A DNA stretch of 64,000 nt, taken from contig OZ037766.1 in NCBI GenBank assembly GCA_964035545.1, positions 6,797,722-6,861,721 of the forward strand. The letters run 5' to 3'. Below the pieces are notes generated by a model that saw only the letters and a list, made by a program, of their open reading frames with translations, had not been told where the DNA came from and made no database searches. Of the stretch, positions 22,859 to 36,434 are shown in pieces. Positions within the stretch are counted from its first letter, which is position 1; every line of letters starts with the position of its first letter. The position numbers and the translations under genes are program-made. This DNA is from Bugula neritina (taxonomy: Eukaryota > Bryozoa > Gymnolaemata > Cheilostomatida > Bugulidae).

Positions 22859-25800
22859 ATGGCAGCAAACTTGCTAGATCATCTTACATGCATATCTATA
22901 TTGTTCTTATTTACAGTAAACTTTTCTGGCTACTTTTGTTACCTCACTGTGAGCGTCGGGTTCGGGATTTTATCATGGCTGCTAAGTAGACTGCTCAACG
23001 CTGACTCTCGGAACTGTTCATGCAGATCTGTCGGTCCACACACAACTGCTGACAGTGGCAGCGAAAGCGATGGCAGCGAAAATAATTTAGATGATGACAT
23101 AGAGGAGACAGCATCTGAGGTGTGTTTCAGCTCTGTTTATAAATGTCCGACTTGAATAGGATTAAAGTAAACCTTTAAATTGCCTTGCATGTTGATTAAT
23201 TGATATGCATGTTTGTATGGTGTTATTTTCAACCCAATCTATTTTCTTAATTATTTTTCAAGGCAAATAGTAATTTGCTACTAAGTAATTTTATTTTCAA
23301 TTAAGTCTAACTTTATGCTGGATCTGTGAAAAGCCAGTTTATTTTAAGTAAGGGTCACTTTACATTGGACGTTTGTTATAGTATAGTATAGAATTTTCAA
23401 CTGTTTGTGATTAGCTTCATAAGACAGGTATTACCAAAGTGCTCTTTTAATCACCAGATTTTGTATTCCAGGAAAACAGAATGGGAAATCAAGTGTATCA
23501 CAACGCAGGTTCAGGAACTACCCCTATTTCATCTCCATTACCATTTGAAAATATTCGCAGATATGCTTCAAATGTCCTGGGCGGAAGAATGCAAGAACAT
23601 CATACCGGTGCTCACATATCAGGGGAGATTACTCCTTCTTGCTTGCGCTCTGTCGACTCAGATGATACCAATGTATCTCCGTCAGAGAGTGGAGGACTTA
23701 AACTTAGGCTAAGGCTCTCGGCAACTGCCAGGAGAAACTCAAATCACTCAGAATCTGATGACAAAAGCAGTTTTGGTGATGGTATGTACCCATCTTCTGC
23801 AACCTCAGACCATCATCAGCTGATTGATTATCAAGTAGAACCATTGCGGCAGCTAGAGAGGTTTGATAGTATGAAAGACAGCGGTTTTAGTGAATGTGCT
23901 GACCCTGGTTCTAGGAAATCCTTTCATGTAGCTCTGGCTGAAAGTGAGAGTTCCAGTATAGCTGATAGCTCGTCTGATGAACTCCAGTTACCTGAAAGAG
24001 GACAAGTAAAGCAGGAAGGTTATGACAATGCTGCTTTCATGCATTCATCAGATACTTTGACTAATACTCTCAATGTAGAGCAAGCAGGTGAGTTGGTAGA
24101 CCAGCCATCTATAAGCTTTCAGGATACGGTTGAAGGTGGCAATGAAACTGCCTTGCCAACTGATCTTCTTGCTGAGCCATTATTAGCTGTGGGTGAAGGA
24201 CGTGTAGCAGAGAATAAGTGTAATGGTGCTGTAAGCCGTGTAGAGTCGAGTCAGTTATTAGATGGTACTGTAGACCGTGTAGAGCCGAGTCAGTTAGTAG
24301 ATGGTGCTGTAAACCAGTCGACGCAGGTAACGATAGATGCAAGTAAATCTTTAGAGGAAAATGCCGAAGTAAATCAGTCTCCGCCTAAAGATTTGGATAT
24401 CAGCCAGTCAACTGCTGAAGAGAAGAGAGGCTTCTACAGACACGCAAGGCACTCTGCTGAATACCGACTGTCTGCTGACTCTTCTCGTTACTCTTCATTT
24501 GCCTCATTAGGTTCTTTGTCTCCGTCTTCCAGCTTCCAACTTATACAGAACAGCTTCGACACTCTACACTTCCAAGAGGTGAGGGTTTACTCATAATTAT
24601 GAGGCAGTTTTTAGTTTACGCTGTACAAAACTTGTGCAACTTTGCTTTCGCCACTCATGTGCCTTGCTACTGGTTGATAGCTGAATACTTGGTGGTGTGG
24701 TATCAGTTGATTTTTTTGATAATAGGAGTTTTGTCTGGAGAATGAAATGTAGAAACATTCTGTGGGCCTGCATGGAAGAAGTCCGCATTACATGTACTCA
24801 AGTTTCTTATACAACTGAGTGTTTTACATTATAACTCAGTGCCCATGTTTATACAAACTAGTAGCACGTAATCTTAACCTTAAAGAATAGCTTAATTAAA
24901 AACTGCCTCTGAAATCTTTTATCTTCTATGAATTCCTGAACTTGGCAGATGCATTGATGAGATGCAGGAGATAATTTCCCTCTACAGTATATTTCTTATT
25001 ACATGATTCTCAGTGCAGGTCATGCCATAGTATGTCTGCATCTAATGCTGGTTGTATCTAGCTTATAATGAAAGGCTGACCAACATTTCAATATTTGTTT
25101 GATTTTATGTTTAGACTACAACTCATTTTGCAGTCAATGTAGACTTAAGCATTTTTCAACTTGCATAAATAAATCTAGGTTTAAAGTAAAAAAGGTTAGG
25201 TTTCAGCTGAATGCCCATTACTATAAATTGCAACAATTTACTTTATGTATATGGCATTGTAGTAAAACTGTAGAATCTATCACACAAACCTAATAACGAT
25301 AGCTAAATGTTAATCAAACAATATCATTAGTAAAAATTTATCCAGAAAACCCAGCTTATTTTTTGCTGTGTTAGTCATAATATGATAACAATTTAACTTT
25401 AATAGCATAGCTCAAATAATAAGAGATATTTTATTTGTTCTTGTGTTGTTTTGCAGAAACTTTCCTTCCTAGTAGCTGCAGATAACGTTAAGTGTTGATA
25501 AGTTACTAATAATGTTGTTGCATGCTATTAACAACTCAACTCTACATGTCCAATCTTGTAGCAATACATTAAAGCCTGTGTGAACATAGAAGGCGATCTT
25601 GACGATGTAAATCAAGAGCTTGAGGAATTTAGGGCTGCACTTAGTCGGTTGGGGAAGGCCGACACTGGGGAGCATTTCACAGATTCCAAGACGATACAGA
25701 AGTTGTCTGACATGGTGTCTGGTGCAGACGTGCCTTCTGTGGACAGAGCCTGGACTCATAAGGCATTTGATATCATAAGGGCTAATCGCAATATGAACAG

Positions 25801-28781
25801 TAACAGGACAGAGGCAGTACCTGTACAGACATCTTCTCTTCCACCCACCCCTCTATGCAGTAAGTCTATCAAGTGTGACAGTTTACAGTCTATGAGCTTT
25901 GACGGATCATCTTGCCAGTCTCTACCAACTCTGCTCAATGATCAGGATGAGTTAGAGAGTAAGACTCTACATGGAGTACATAGTAACAGTACACATGGAG
26001 TATCTAGTGACAGTACACATCCAGTACCTAGTGACAGTACACATGGAGTATCTAGTAACAGTACACATGGAGTATCTAGTGACAGTACACATCCAGTACC
26101 TAGTGACAGTACACATGGAGTATCTAGTGACAGTACAAATCCAGTACATAGTGAGAGTACACATCCAGTACATAGTGACTGTACACATGGAGTATCTAGT
26201 GACAGTGCACATGAAGTATCTAGTGACAGTGCACATGAAGTACATAGTGACAGTACACATCCAGTACTTAGTGAAAGTATATATCCAGTACCTAGTGACA
26301 GTGCACATGAAGTACATAGTGACCATACAAATGAACTATCTAGTAAAAGTAGATATTGGTTAGGCGGAGATAGTGCTAATGATGATATTCATATTACCAA
26401 TAGTCAAGACATTCTCAACACTAGTAGTCAGGCTACTGTAACTGATATCACAGAATATGTATCTGCTGAATGGAAAGGAATGACAAAATCTGCAGAAACC
26501 ATCAGACAAGTGAGTGCTGGGTTGTTTATAGTTAGTATGTAGTCTGTCTCAGAAATTGTCTTCTACTAAATAGCTCTTTGCAGTTTTTAAAGACAATATT
26601 TCAACTCATGTTTCAATACCCGAGGATCAGATTTAAAAGTTTAAAAGATCTGTGCTTTAAAAACATTTTAAAGTAGAAGTCAATTGTTGTGCTATCATTA
26701 ATTAACCTTTACTTCAAACCAAAGTTTATATAACTTGAGACTGTTGTAGTTGAATTACCTGTAGAACTTTTAGTTGTAATATGTTGACGGTGATGCTCAA
26801 GTCACCCAAAGTTGTGGATGCCTCAATATTAAAATATATTTTAATTCAATACATCAATATGTTAGCCTTCACAGCAGCAGTCATTTGCTACTAGTAATAC
26901 TGAGTAATAGTCTGATAGTTGGCTGACTACTAGTAATACTACAGATTCCCAAAGTCAGCTATTGGGTGTATCAGTTAGCATTGTAATTAGCTGCTGTAAT
27001 CACTGCTGAAACTTACCTCTAAAGTCTAAACTGATTGTGACATCACCTAATAGTAGTTCCTAGCTCAGTACTACCTCCGTTACAGGGATACAACCGTGTG
27101 GTGGAAGACTATGGTTACAAGTATCTGGTGAAGATAAGAGGAGATAACTACTGTGCTATCCGGGCCGCCTTCTGCTCCATGGTGCTGAATTCTAATGTTT
27201 TGGCGCCAAGTATAGAAACAGCTATGCAGGTAAAGCACATTATTATGACCATTAACATGCTATAGAGTCTAGATGTGTGTGAGTTGAGAGAATGAATTTG
27301 TAACAGTGTGTAGTTGAGTTGGATGTAATTCGCATACAAGTTTTATGCTGAACTTATTTCATTTTTTTTTCTCAGCCCAACCCATAGCTTTTGTGTTCAG
27401 ATTTATGTTGCTCTTATAATTTCAACAGTGTCACAGTCTTACACACTGTAAATTGATTTGTAGTTAGTTTATGCTACTTTATATTTAGAAATTAGATTCA
27501 CTCCATCGTACGGAACCTGCTCTCATTTGCTCTTGGACATTTGCCAACAGATTTCCCAGTGTTCAAAATAAAGACAAATATGAAAGATTATGCATCTGCT
27601 TGGACACCTACAAGAATACAGTAAGTGTTATCTTCTCTTGACTGGTGTGCTGTTAGGCAGTTAAGGCATGGTGATGCTTCCATTCTAACTTCTAGAATAA
27701 GTTATTGTGCTTTATCTATGAGCTGTCTGGTGTAAAATGATGAGACAAGACCAGCCATGTTATAATATCTTTGACAGGTGAATCTTCTTAGGCAGTGCCC
27801 TACCACCATAGAAAAACTGGATCAGCTTCTCAAGTTCCTCAATACCGGCTCTAGACAGGAGATTGAAATTATGGAAGCTATAAAATTGTTGATGTTTCTT
27901 TGCTCAATTGATCTCTACGAAGCTAATATTGCCGGAAAGGATGTGCCAGTATTTGTGTGGCTTTTGTTTGCAAGAGACACCTCGGAGACCCCCTCCCAGT
28001 TTCTCCGTCATCATTTGAATCCTGTCGGTGACTCATCTGGTGTGGAACAGGTACGAGTGTATGTAGGCAATGTAGAGAACAACTCTCAAAAGTTTTTAAA
28101 TGAAATTGTTAGAAACATATAAGTATCCTAGGAGCACGTAGGTTTGTAGTTGGTGATAGTTGGTTATAGTGGTGATACTATGAGGATATTTTAAATTTTT
28201 GCAGTTTTAAAATTTTATTCACTTTCAGATGCATGTTGAAAATAATTGTACTGCAATGCCCTTCATTATTGTTTCTGATCATGTTAAAAGGTAGCAAATG
28301 CCAACATATCAATATATGACAACATATTTCAATATATGCTAATAATATAGGCAGCTATTTGCCAATATTGTATCTTAGGTAAACATACTAAATGTCTTAT
28401 ATAACCTCTTAGTAGGGATATTATATATATTGCTATTGAAAATAGTTGATAAGTGCAAGGTGCTTGGAGGCACCTTTTACTGTATGACATCAAAGCATCA
28501 TTGTGATTTTTAGATGTATGCATTTTCAAGTGAATGCTAGAAATTGTTATATACATGTTGAGTGTGTCACAAAAGTTCAATTGGATGCTGTTTTATACAT
28601 GTAGGTGGAAATGTGCCTACTGGGACATGCTTTACAGACCACTTTACAAACATTCCGTCTTCATCAGTATGGCAAGGAGGAGTTTGTTACTCTCTACCCA
28701 CAAACTGAAGGTCAAGACTGCACTAACCAACTGCCCCTTATAGCTGAAGATGACCGACATTATAACACTGTTTTGAGATAA
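22859..28781 (+). CDS. OTULIN: OTULIN-family Met1-linkage deubiquitinase, membrane-anchored form
   Basis: Seven exons: 22859-23119, 23472-24578, 25562-26509, 27086-27229, 27489-27620, 27778-28050 and 28605-28781, every junction in phase 0, 1013 residues. The C-terminal ~250 residues match OTULIN/FAM105: AEWKGMTKSAETIRQGY, KIRGDNYCAIRAAF with the catalytic Cys at ~795, LYEANIAGKDVPVF, LLFARDTSETPSQFLRHHLN, GVEQVEMCLLGHAL and LIAEDDRHYNTVLR with His ~1007 and Asn ~1009. OTULIN cleaves linear ubiquitin chains and restrains LUBAC/NF-kB signalling. Residues ~8-45 are strongly hydrophobic, one long or two short membrane segments, as in the ER-anchored but catalytically dead paralogue OTULINL. Between them lie ~700 mostly disordered, Ser-rich residues, including sixteen 8-residue repeats (residues ~592-719). 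Human OTULIN is 352 residues, so this is about three times larger. The protein ends right after the catalytic block. The family call is firm; linkage specificity is inferred. Confidence 0.9.
25967..26350 (+). repeat. Coding minisatellite, 16 x 24 bp, in the OTULIN-like gene
   Basis: Sixteen head-to-tail 24-bp units inside exon 3, each encoding eight residues. Two main unit types alternate irregularly: THGVSSDS and THPVPSDS; later units drift to AHEVHSDS and TNELSSKS. The unit length is a multiple of three, so copy-number change keeps the frame; the same fact leaves other frames open through the array. The units are Ser/Asp/Thr/His-rich and probably disordered. Confidence 0.9.
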
Positions 28782-29713
28782 CGGCATCTACCACACAGTA
28801 TTTATGATGTATCCTGCAATTCTAGTACATACTAATATGTTTTTATTTTAGTAATATTAATATATAATACAGCATCAGGCATTCAAAGCTGCCTTTATGT
28901 TTTTGTTATGACATATATAATGAATTAACAATAGTCAATTTTTAGTACAAATTTACTGGAATTATTTTTTTAGATTTATAAATTATGACTGCATATTTTT
29001 TAAATATTGATATGTATATGTAAGCAATAATTACTCAAGTAAATATAAAATATTCTTTGATTTTTAGAAACCACTGCTCTCTTCCTCCTTTTATTAAACA
29101 TTATTAAATTATCAAAAATTAATTCTGCTTGAAATTTAAAAATGAAGATTATAGAAAATACAGCAATACAATACTGAATACAGCATTGCCTTTCATGTAA
29201 TGAGCAATTTAGTTAGTCTTGACACCAGTTTTGTGAACAGTGTTAAAACTGGTTTTGTGCGAATGCATCATTAATAGCAATTTAAATTTGCGTTGAATTA
29301 GATTGCATCTACTACATAATAAAGGGTAAAAACTGAAAATCTATATTATTAATTAAACTTTAACGGCTGGTAGTGCATTCCAATATGATTCCCATTAGTT
29401 GCTATAGGTTATGATTCACATAGAGTTGTCTACTCATAAAAATTAGGAGTAAAATATTTGTTTAAACAGTATTTCTATTTTACCAATCTTCGGCAATCAA
29501 CCGATGATTTTAAAAGGCATTTTATATTACTACAGTTCCTGTGGGTAGTAAACATTCGTTCACATTGGCATAATAATATTATTATTAATGATAAATATTA
29601 TAATTATAGTTATACTCGGTGTTGGCTAGTAGTAAGTACATTTTCATTAGTCAGCTGTTTATTGAATTGAAATCTTCAAAGCAAAAAATAAAAGAAAAGT
29701 TTGTGTTCTGATC
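28782..29713. other. Intergenic between the OTULIN-like and RUFY genes
   Basis: Both neighbours are on the plus strand. The interval is AT-rich and includes the 3' UTR of the upstream gene and the promoter/leader of RUFY. I see no extra exon or clear repeat. Confidence 0.5.
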
Positions 29714-32700
29714 ATGGACGAAAAATCTGACTCACTAGTTACAGATGATTTATCTGATAAATCACCAGTGTTCAATGTCACTTCCTCCAGGCTGCAAATG
29801 TTTGTTGATAGTGACTGGCCCCAACCAATGATATGCAATGCAGAAACAGAAAAGGCAGACAAAAAAGCTAAAAGAAGAATAAGTAAGTTTTATTGAATCC
29901 TAAATTTTAAACATGATATTTTTAGTATTCATAGGTAAGGACTAATCACAATGATGAATGAGGTATTAAATATCTGCAAGCTGCAAGCTTGTGATTGTTG
30001 AATTGCCACTAACTTTCAGGTTGAGTATCACTTGCACACTCACATTATCAATTTGATTGATGTTGTCATTGTGGTTAAATCTAACATGTCATGTTGCTTT
30101 CTAAAAATCATTTTGATAATGTTTTTTATTTGCATTATGATTGTTAATTAATGAATAGTAAGTGTAACTACTGAAAAATATTGTAATAATCTTTATATAT
30201 CAATAACAATGCGTTTTAATTTGTGATTATTAAAACAAATAGCAAAGCCAAATCAAAGCTCAAAAGTGTGCTAATAATATTTCTCACATGATGATGATTG
30301 CAACTTGTTTGTATATTGAGCATCAGTAATTAAATATTTGTTGCACTTTGTTTTTTCACTTGTTGTTTATTTATAAGTTGAAATAGTCAAAGGTTTTCAG
30401 TTGACTCACTTTGAAACATTTATAATAACTTATATCAATTCGTTACCAATTACCATGTAGCTCTGCATACTAAATACTAATATTATATTGCTGTTACTAT
30501 GTTGCTAGTTACAGTCGATGCCAACTCACTCAACCATTCACTGCCAGTTGAAACTTACTTTTCGCTATCTTTATTCCAGAGAAAAGTTCCGAAGAAATAT
30601 CAAGAGATAATTTGGTAACAATTTTTAAACTGGTGAGCAAAGAATTAATGGATTCATCTCTCGTACACGGCCGGTTACTAGATGATGAGTTTGTTCCGCT
30701 TCAGCAGTTATTCACTGTTCTTGAACACATATTTTTAAATGGGCTGAAAGGTAGGGGTTACCAAGGTATATTAGATTTAATTTCACTTTTAATGAGTTCT
30801 GCTTCTAGTAAATGAATTTCTCATCTTTGAAATTCAGCAAAAGTAATTCTTCTCTTTTGTAGTTAAAAAATTGAGTCAAATCAAATCGATGCTGGGAGGC
30901 AACAAGGATTTTTACAGCATTTTGGAGCAAGTTCAGAAAACCTGTGCTGAGGCTGCAGAACTTTCCAATACTGTAAAAGAAGCCAGTAACATTAAGTAAG
31001 AGACATGTGTGATGTAGCTGTAAAGTTTTATTTGATATGCACAATATTGGTTGAAAATATTATACTTGACTTGAGTATAATAATATTGGATTAATTACTT
31101 TTAAATGTGATCTAGTAACTGTTTATTACTTATGCTTTTAGAACGCAACTTGGAAAAGCTAGAGCATGGATCCGTTTAGCCATGATGCAGAAAAAACTTG
31201 CAGATTATTTTCATATTTTAATTAGCAATAAAGACATGTTGAGGTAAAAGTTATATGAAATACTTTTATAGTATATTCATTGATATAAATGTATCACTTT
31301 GAAGCATTACAGCAAAATTTTGCTGTTTGATGAGTTGAAAATTTGAAATTTCAAACTCTGATCATCGTATTATTATTATCATAATATTATTGAGCCATTA
31401 CTTCCAGAGAATTCTACGAAGCTGGTGCTGTACTACTGGAAGAAGATGCGCATATCTTACAGGGACTGATGGTTGGGTTGAACTGTATTGATTGCCATCT
31501 CAGTATTAGAGACAACTTGCACCTGGATGACCCTGTACGTACATTTCCTCTATCTATGTGTTATGGTGTAACCTTTTCAACTCAACTAACTGCTAATACA
31601 TATAAATTCTGTAGCTAGAGCCATCCTGTCATATATGGTCATCCTTACTTAAACTTAGTTGTTATACTTTATATTGTAATACAGCCCCGAGTGTTTAATA
31701 TAGATATTATGTAACGTATTGCAGGTGGGTTCTATTGATTACAGTTTATACCTGAGTGAAGCTAGTCTACCTGGACCTGATATTGATGTCACTGAATGGT
31801 GAGATTTACTTTGTATTGTATTGTGTCTTAGTATATACCACATTACTGTAATTTATATTATAATGCATTATATTATGATATTTATTATCTTAAACTGCAT
31901 ATAACTCAAGTCAACTTGAGTTATATTCAATCATTGCCCAATTGCGTTACTAGTTAGATTTTCTTTTTTTCTAAACTACTTAACTTTTTTCATTCATTTT
32001 CAACTTTCTAAACTTACATTTTACCCTCATGTCTGTAGTTTTACTGAGTGCCTGTAGAACTGTTCAGAATTGAGTTGGTGCCACTGCACTTGCATCTTTC
32101 CACGTCTCCAAAGATTTCTCCTTCCATATTTGCACAATATTTTAGTGATTTTCTACCAACTCTATCAGCCAAATATCTTTTGGCTTGTCCCTCACTTTCT
32201 AATGCGACACAACATAGACTTCAAATGCAGCTCAAAATTGTTCTTTTTTACTAATTCACTTTTTTGACTTAATAAGTTCATAACTTTCTTTTATTAATTG
32301 ATCTCATATACTCTGCCCTACTCAATCAATTCTTGAATCTTTTCTCTATTTGAAGTAGCATCATCTGCATGTGCTCTGGTCTTGTCTATCAACTCATTCT
32401 AAGTTATGACAATTAGTCTATGACTATTTAGTCGTTCACTCATTGTTAGTTTTATGTAGTTTTATGTAATCAATCAACTCTCCAGCATGTGATACTAGTG
32501 CCTGGCATTTGGTTAGAATTGTCAGGTATCAACTTGTATTGAAAAACTCGAACTAAGCTTGACTTGAATTGAATCCAGAAATCATAATTTAACTCCGCCA
32601 TCAGCATGTTATTGCATATAAGTTAGATATAATTTTTGAAATATTATGAGTTAACACCATAATTACCAACTATAATATTCATTTTTGTGCACTTGGTTTT

Positions 32701-35700
32701 TATTACCATGTAATACTGTAATACATCTAGCAAGTTTAAATGAATGTAGTTGGTCAAGTAGTAGCAGTAGCAGCAGCTTTACAGGTAACAAGGTTTATCT
32801 TCCAGAAAAGCTATGAAGTCTAGTCCAAAGTACTTTGCTGTGAGTCTGCTGCAATAAGCAGACGTGTAAAGTGTATTCAGACTGATAACAGTAACTGTGG
32901 TATACTCCATGATCTTCCCTGTAGGTCTACTTTCTGTTCACATGATGGTGTTGTGGTTTTAGTGATTCTGGTGCTGCAGACCTCACTGTAGCCTTAGATC
33001 AGAATAGGTTTCTGGAGGAGCACAACACTCACCTCACCTCCACCCTCAACGACATCAAACACAAGCTACAAACTTTGCAGGAGTCACATGACTGCTTGGT
33101 TAAAGAACACGAGTCTACGCAAAAGCTGCTCAAAGACATCCAAACAGAGAATGATCTCTACAGGACGGAGAATAACAGACTAACATCTGAGTTTGATCGC
33201 AAGTTGCAGGTCAGAAGGTTTGAGAGTTCTATTAGTCACTCTTGTATGATGGAGAATATGTAGTTCTACATGTTAATTGTTGGTTGTTGAGTGATAATCA
33301 CCATAATCTTGTCATTTTTGCTACAAATTATCAATAAGCTATGATGTCGCGTATTTCATGCTACAAGTGTATTCTCCCAGACTAGTTTTAGTGGTTGTCA
33401 ACGAAGTAAATAGTATACTTGTGTTTATTAAACATGTGCAAGTTTGGTTTACGCTGTGTAGTGTTTTCTGGTAAAATTTTCTGCGTTCTCAGTGCTGTTC
33501 TGTCTCATTTATTTTTCATCATTTTATTACTCGGTTATTCTAATGCTATCTCCATGTATATTATTGTAAGTAAAACTTTTTATGTACAATATTCAGTAAG
33601 TAGCACTATATGTACGTTATTGAATGCAACAATTAATATACATACAACGTGTTACTTACAATAACATGCATAAAAAGTGTTATTTACAATAACCTAGATA
33701 TAAAGTGTTACCTACAATAGAATACATATAAACTGTACATTATTGTAGGTAACACAAGACGACGTTGACGTGGAGAGGGAGACATACCAGGCTACAAGAG
33801 AAGGCCTGGAGCAGATGTATTCTGAGTCACAGAAACGTTTGAAGGAAGAAATACGAACTCGGCAGGTACATGCTGCAATATGTCATACTGAATGACATGC
33901 ACGTTTACATGAGCACTGCACAAGTTGTGCTTCATCATTCTTGTTGTTACATTGTATCACATAATTTACAATAAACTTATCATAAGATGTTAAATTATTC
34001 AACATCGATATATTTTGATGCATACAGTACTACACCTTCCAGATCATTGTGCTATGAATATCATCTTAATGTATGAAATGTTAAATTACAAATTTACTTC
34101 ATATGGTATTGTGTTGAATAGGGCTCACTTCACATTGCTAAGTGAATTGGTGCTAAATCACCACTGAACTGTTTTTATATATTTTTTTTGTTTTTAGGAG
34201 TTGGAGAAGGAGGTACAACTCCAAATCAGCTTGCGAGCAGAAACAGAAATGGCTACACGTTTGCTGGAAAAAGATGTTCACGAAAAGCAAGATTTGATTA
34301 TAGCTCTGAGAAATCAGTTGGATGACGTAAAGGGATATAACATTGAGATGCATAGCAAACACCAGGTATGCTGGTTTTAATAACAATTAATTACATCTGC
34401 ATTTTAAATCAATGCTGCCCAATATTTTTTTTAGGATTATGATTTACTAAATTCAATTAGGGAAGCTTTACTTATAATAAAATACATTTGTTTCCACTTT
34501 TTGGCAATCTTAACTCTTTCTGCTTCAAATTTGCATGTGTCTAGAAATGATTGAACTACTCTAAAGTTACTGTAACAACTACATAATTATTAATCATTCA
34601 TGCAGCTTTTAGAATCAAAACACAAAGAAAAAATGACAGAGGCGAAAAAGCTTGAAGAAATTATTCAGGCAATAAAAATAGAGAAGGAGAAAGTGAACAA
34701 CAGGTATTGAAATTGCCTTTCTGTAATAATGGTATATAATATCTTTATACTATTTTGTCAATGTTATTTGCGTGATAGTATTCCCTTGTCGATTAAGAGT
34801 AATTAACTATTTATTTCAATAATGCATCTGCTAGCTATTAACATTCAGGTAAGTTTTAAGTTAGTTGAGCTAATTATATAAGTTATATTGCACATGTTAA
34901 AATATTCAGTGCATGTTCTATATCATGCATGTATAAGGTTCTTTACATACTACAAATCTGTTTAAGTTGTTTCACATATACTAAATATATAAGAGTGATG
35001 GTAGTAGAAACCACACTATTCTGTCTTCTGCAGACTAAAGCAGGCGCTGTCGGACAAAGATGCCACAGAAGAAGCAATAAAGAGCATCTCTGATCAGCTT
35101 TCCGAATCCGACCTGAAAAGGTGTGTCAAATTATGATTCGATGGTCATAGTTTGACGGCAATAAATTTTGACTGTGATTTCGTGGGATGTGATTCCAGTA
35201 ATGTTAGTTGTTGTATTACATAATGTTTTTGAGTCAATATTTTCTAACCAATTCATACATGAATTGCTATTCTCTAGGGTGGAAATTGTTTTACAGGAAT
35301 GCTGTTGAAACAGATTTACGAATTGAAAGAGATTGGAGGACTACGACGCAGGAAAATCTAGAAAAATCGGGAGAAAAAATCAATTCACTCACAAAGCAGA
35401 TAGATCGGTTGACTGTAGTGGAGCAGGTTGGTTACATAATTATCATTTGGTTTTATTCTCCGTATTAATTGGCATTTCCAACTTGTACGGTGTCCGGTGT
35501 GTGTATTAGATAAATCTTATTTGTTTTTAGGATTATAAGAATTTAAAACAGGCTCATGAAGAGTTGACAAGAATACATAAAGATCAAGAGACAGCTTTAG
35601 CAGAAATGGCAGCTCAACTGGGCCAGTATGTTACTTTTATACTTCTGTATCCATACTCTGCGCTGTCATTAACTTTTGAGAAGTGGAAAGCGTAACCTTT

Positions 35701-36434
35701 GGCAAACACCTAAACTTGACAGTTGCAAATTTATGGTAATCGCGCTAGAAGTTTAACTTAGAAAATCAATAAATTGGCTCTTGATTGTTCATATATGTTG
35801 TTTATTGGTTTCAGTTAATGAAAGGCCCCACTACTAGTACTTAATAGTTATCTTCTCTCACCAACAGACTGTTTGGGAATATTTGTAGTTCTAAAATGAA
35901 GCACGAGGACCTAAGAGAGGTGCAGCAGGCACTTAAAGATGCTCATTGGGCAGACGATGATCTCGTGACAGAATGTAAATCATGTGATAAATTATTTAAC
36001 TTATCTCGCAGAAAGGTATGCTGCTTGAGTTTTCATTTCTATTAAATGGCTTGCAACGCTATGTTACTCTTCAATCTAATTGACTTATCACATATAATCA
36101 ATTTATTTTTATTAAATGAAAATTCATGAATTTAATTAAAAGGTTAGGAGCAATACTAACAGTTCCATCATTTAATAATAATCTTTTAGTTATTTTCTCT
36201 AGCATTCAAGATTATGCTCACGCAAGAGTTTTATAATCAAATAACTATGTCCAAATGTGTATATTATACTCCCAACAGCCATTCTGTTATTTTTAGCATC
36301 ACTGCCGAAATTGCGGAGATATCTTCTGTAATGAATGTTCAGATCACAGAATGATGTTACCAAGCAGTAGTAAACCTGTAAGGGTTTGTGACAATTGTAA
36401 CCTCATCCTATTAGATCGAGCTAGTAAGGCTTAG
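29714..36434 (+). CDS. RUFY: RUN and FYVE domain protein (RUFY1/2-like)
   Basis: Fifteen exons: 29714-29882, 30580-30750, 30863-30995, 31142-31243, 31408-31534, 31725-31798, 32963-33209, 33749-33865, 34198-34365, 34606-34703, 35034-35120, 35297-35426, 35531-35625, 35868-36015 and 36297-36434, phases consistent, 611 residues. Residues ~60-190 form a RUN domain ([71 protein letters not shown]). A long coiled coil follows (~205-540), including [20 protein letters not shown] and [20 protein letters not shown], closely matching RUFY1. The C-terminus is a FYVE zinc finger: WADDD, CKSC, RRKHHCRNCG, FCNEC, RVCDNC, with WxxD, R+HHCRxCG and RVC elements that bind PI3P. RUFY proteins bind small GTPases and act in endosome traffic. 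An AATAAA lies at 36598-36603. I cannot tell whether it is the single invertebrate ancestor or a specific vertebrate paralogue. Confidence 0.93.
33650..33755 (+). repeat. 28-bp triplication plus inverted copy across a RUFY acceptor
   Basis: About three tandem units of pattern AAAGTGTTAYYTACAATA lie at 33650-33732 in intron 7. The third unit's GTGTTACCTACAATA (33705-33719) is the exact reverse complement of 33741-33755, which contains the acceptor AG (33747-33748) and the first seven bases of exon 8. The result is a 15-bp perfect stem with a 21-base loop. Confidence 0.8.

Noticed and set aside
25967-26350. CRISPR-like regular repeats
   Set aside because: Units are contiguous with no spacers and are translated in frame within a eukaryotic gene.
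25967-26363. 119-130 residue frames on both strands across the 24-bp array
   Set aside because: Shadow frames of the coding minisatellite; the unit length divisible by three keeps all frames open. The OTULIN frame joins the flanking exons in phase, the others do not.
32048-32267. Two overlapping 65-68 residue frames in RUFY intron 6
   Set aside because: Mutually overlapping, no splice context or family resemblance.
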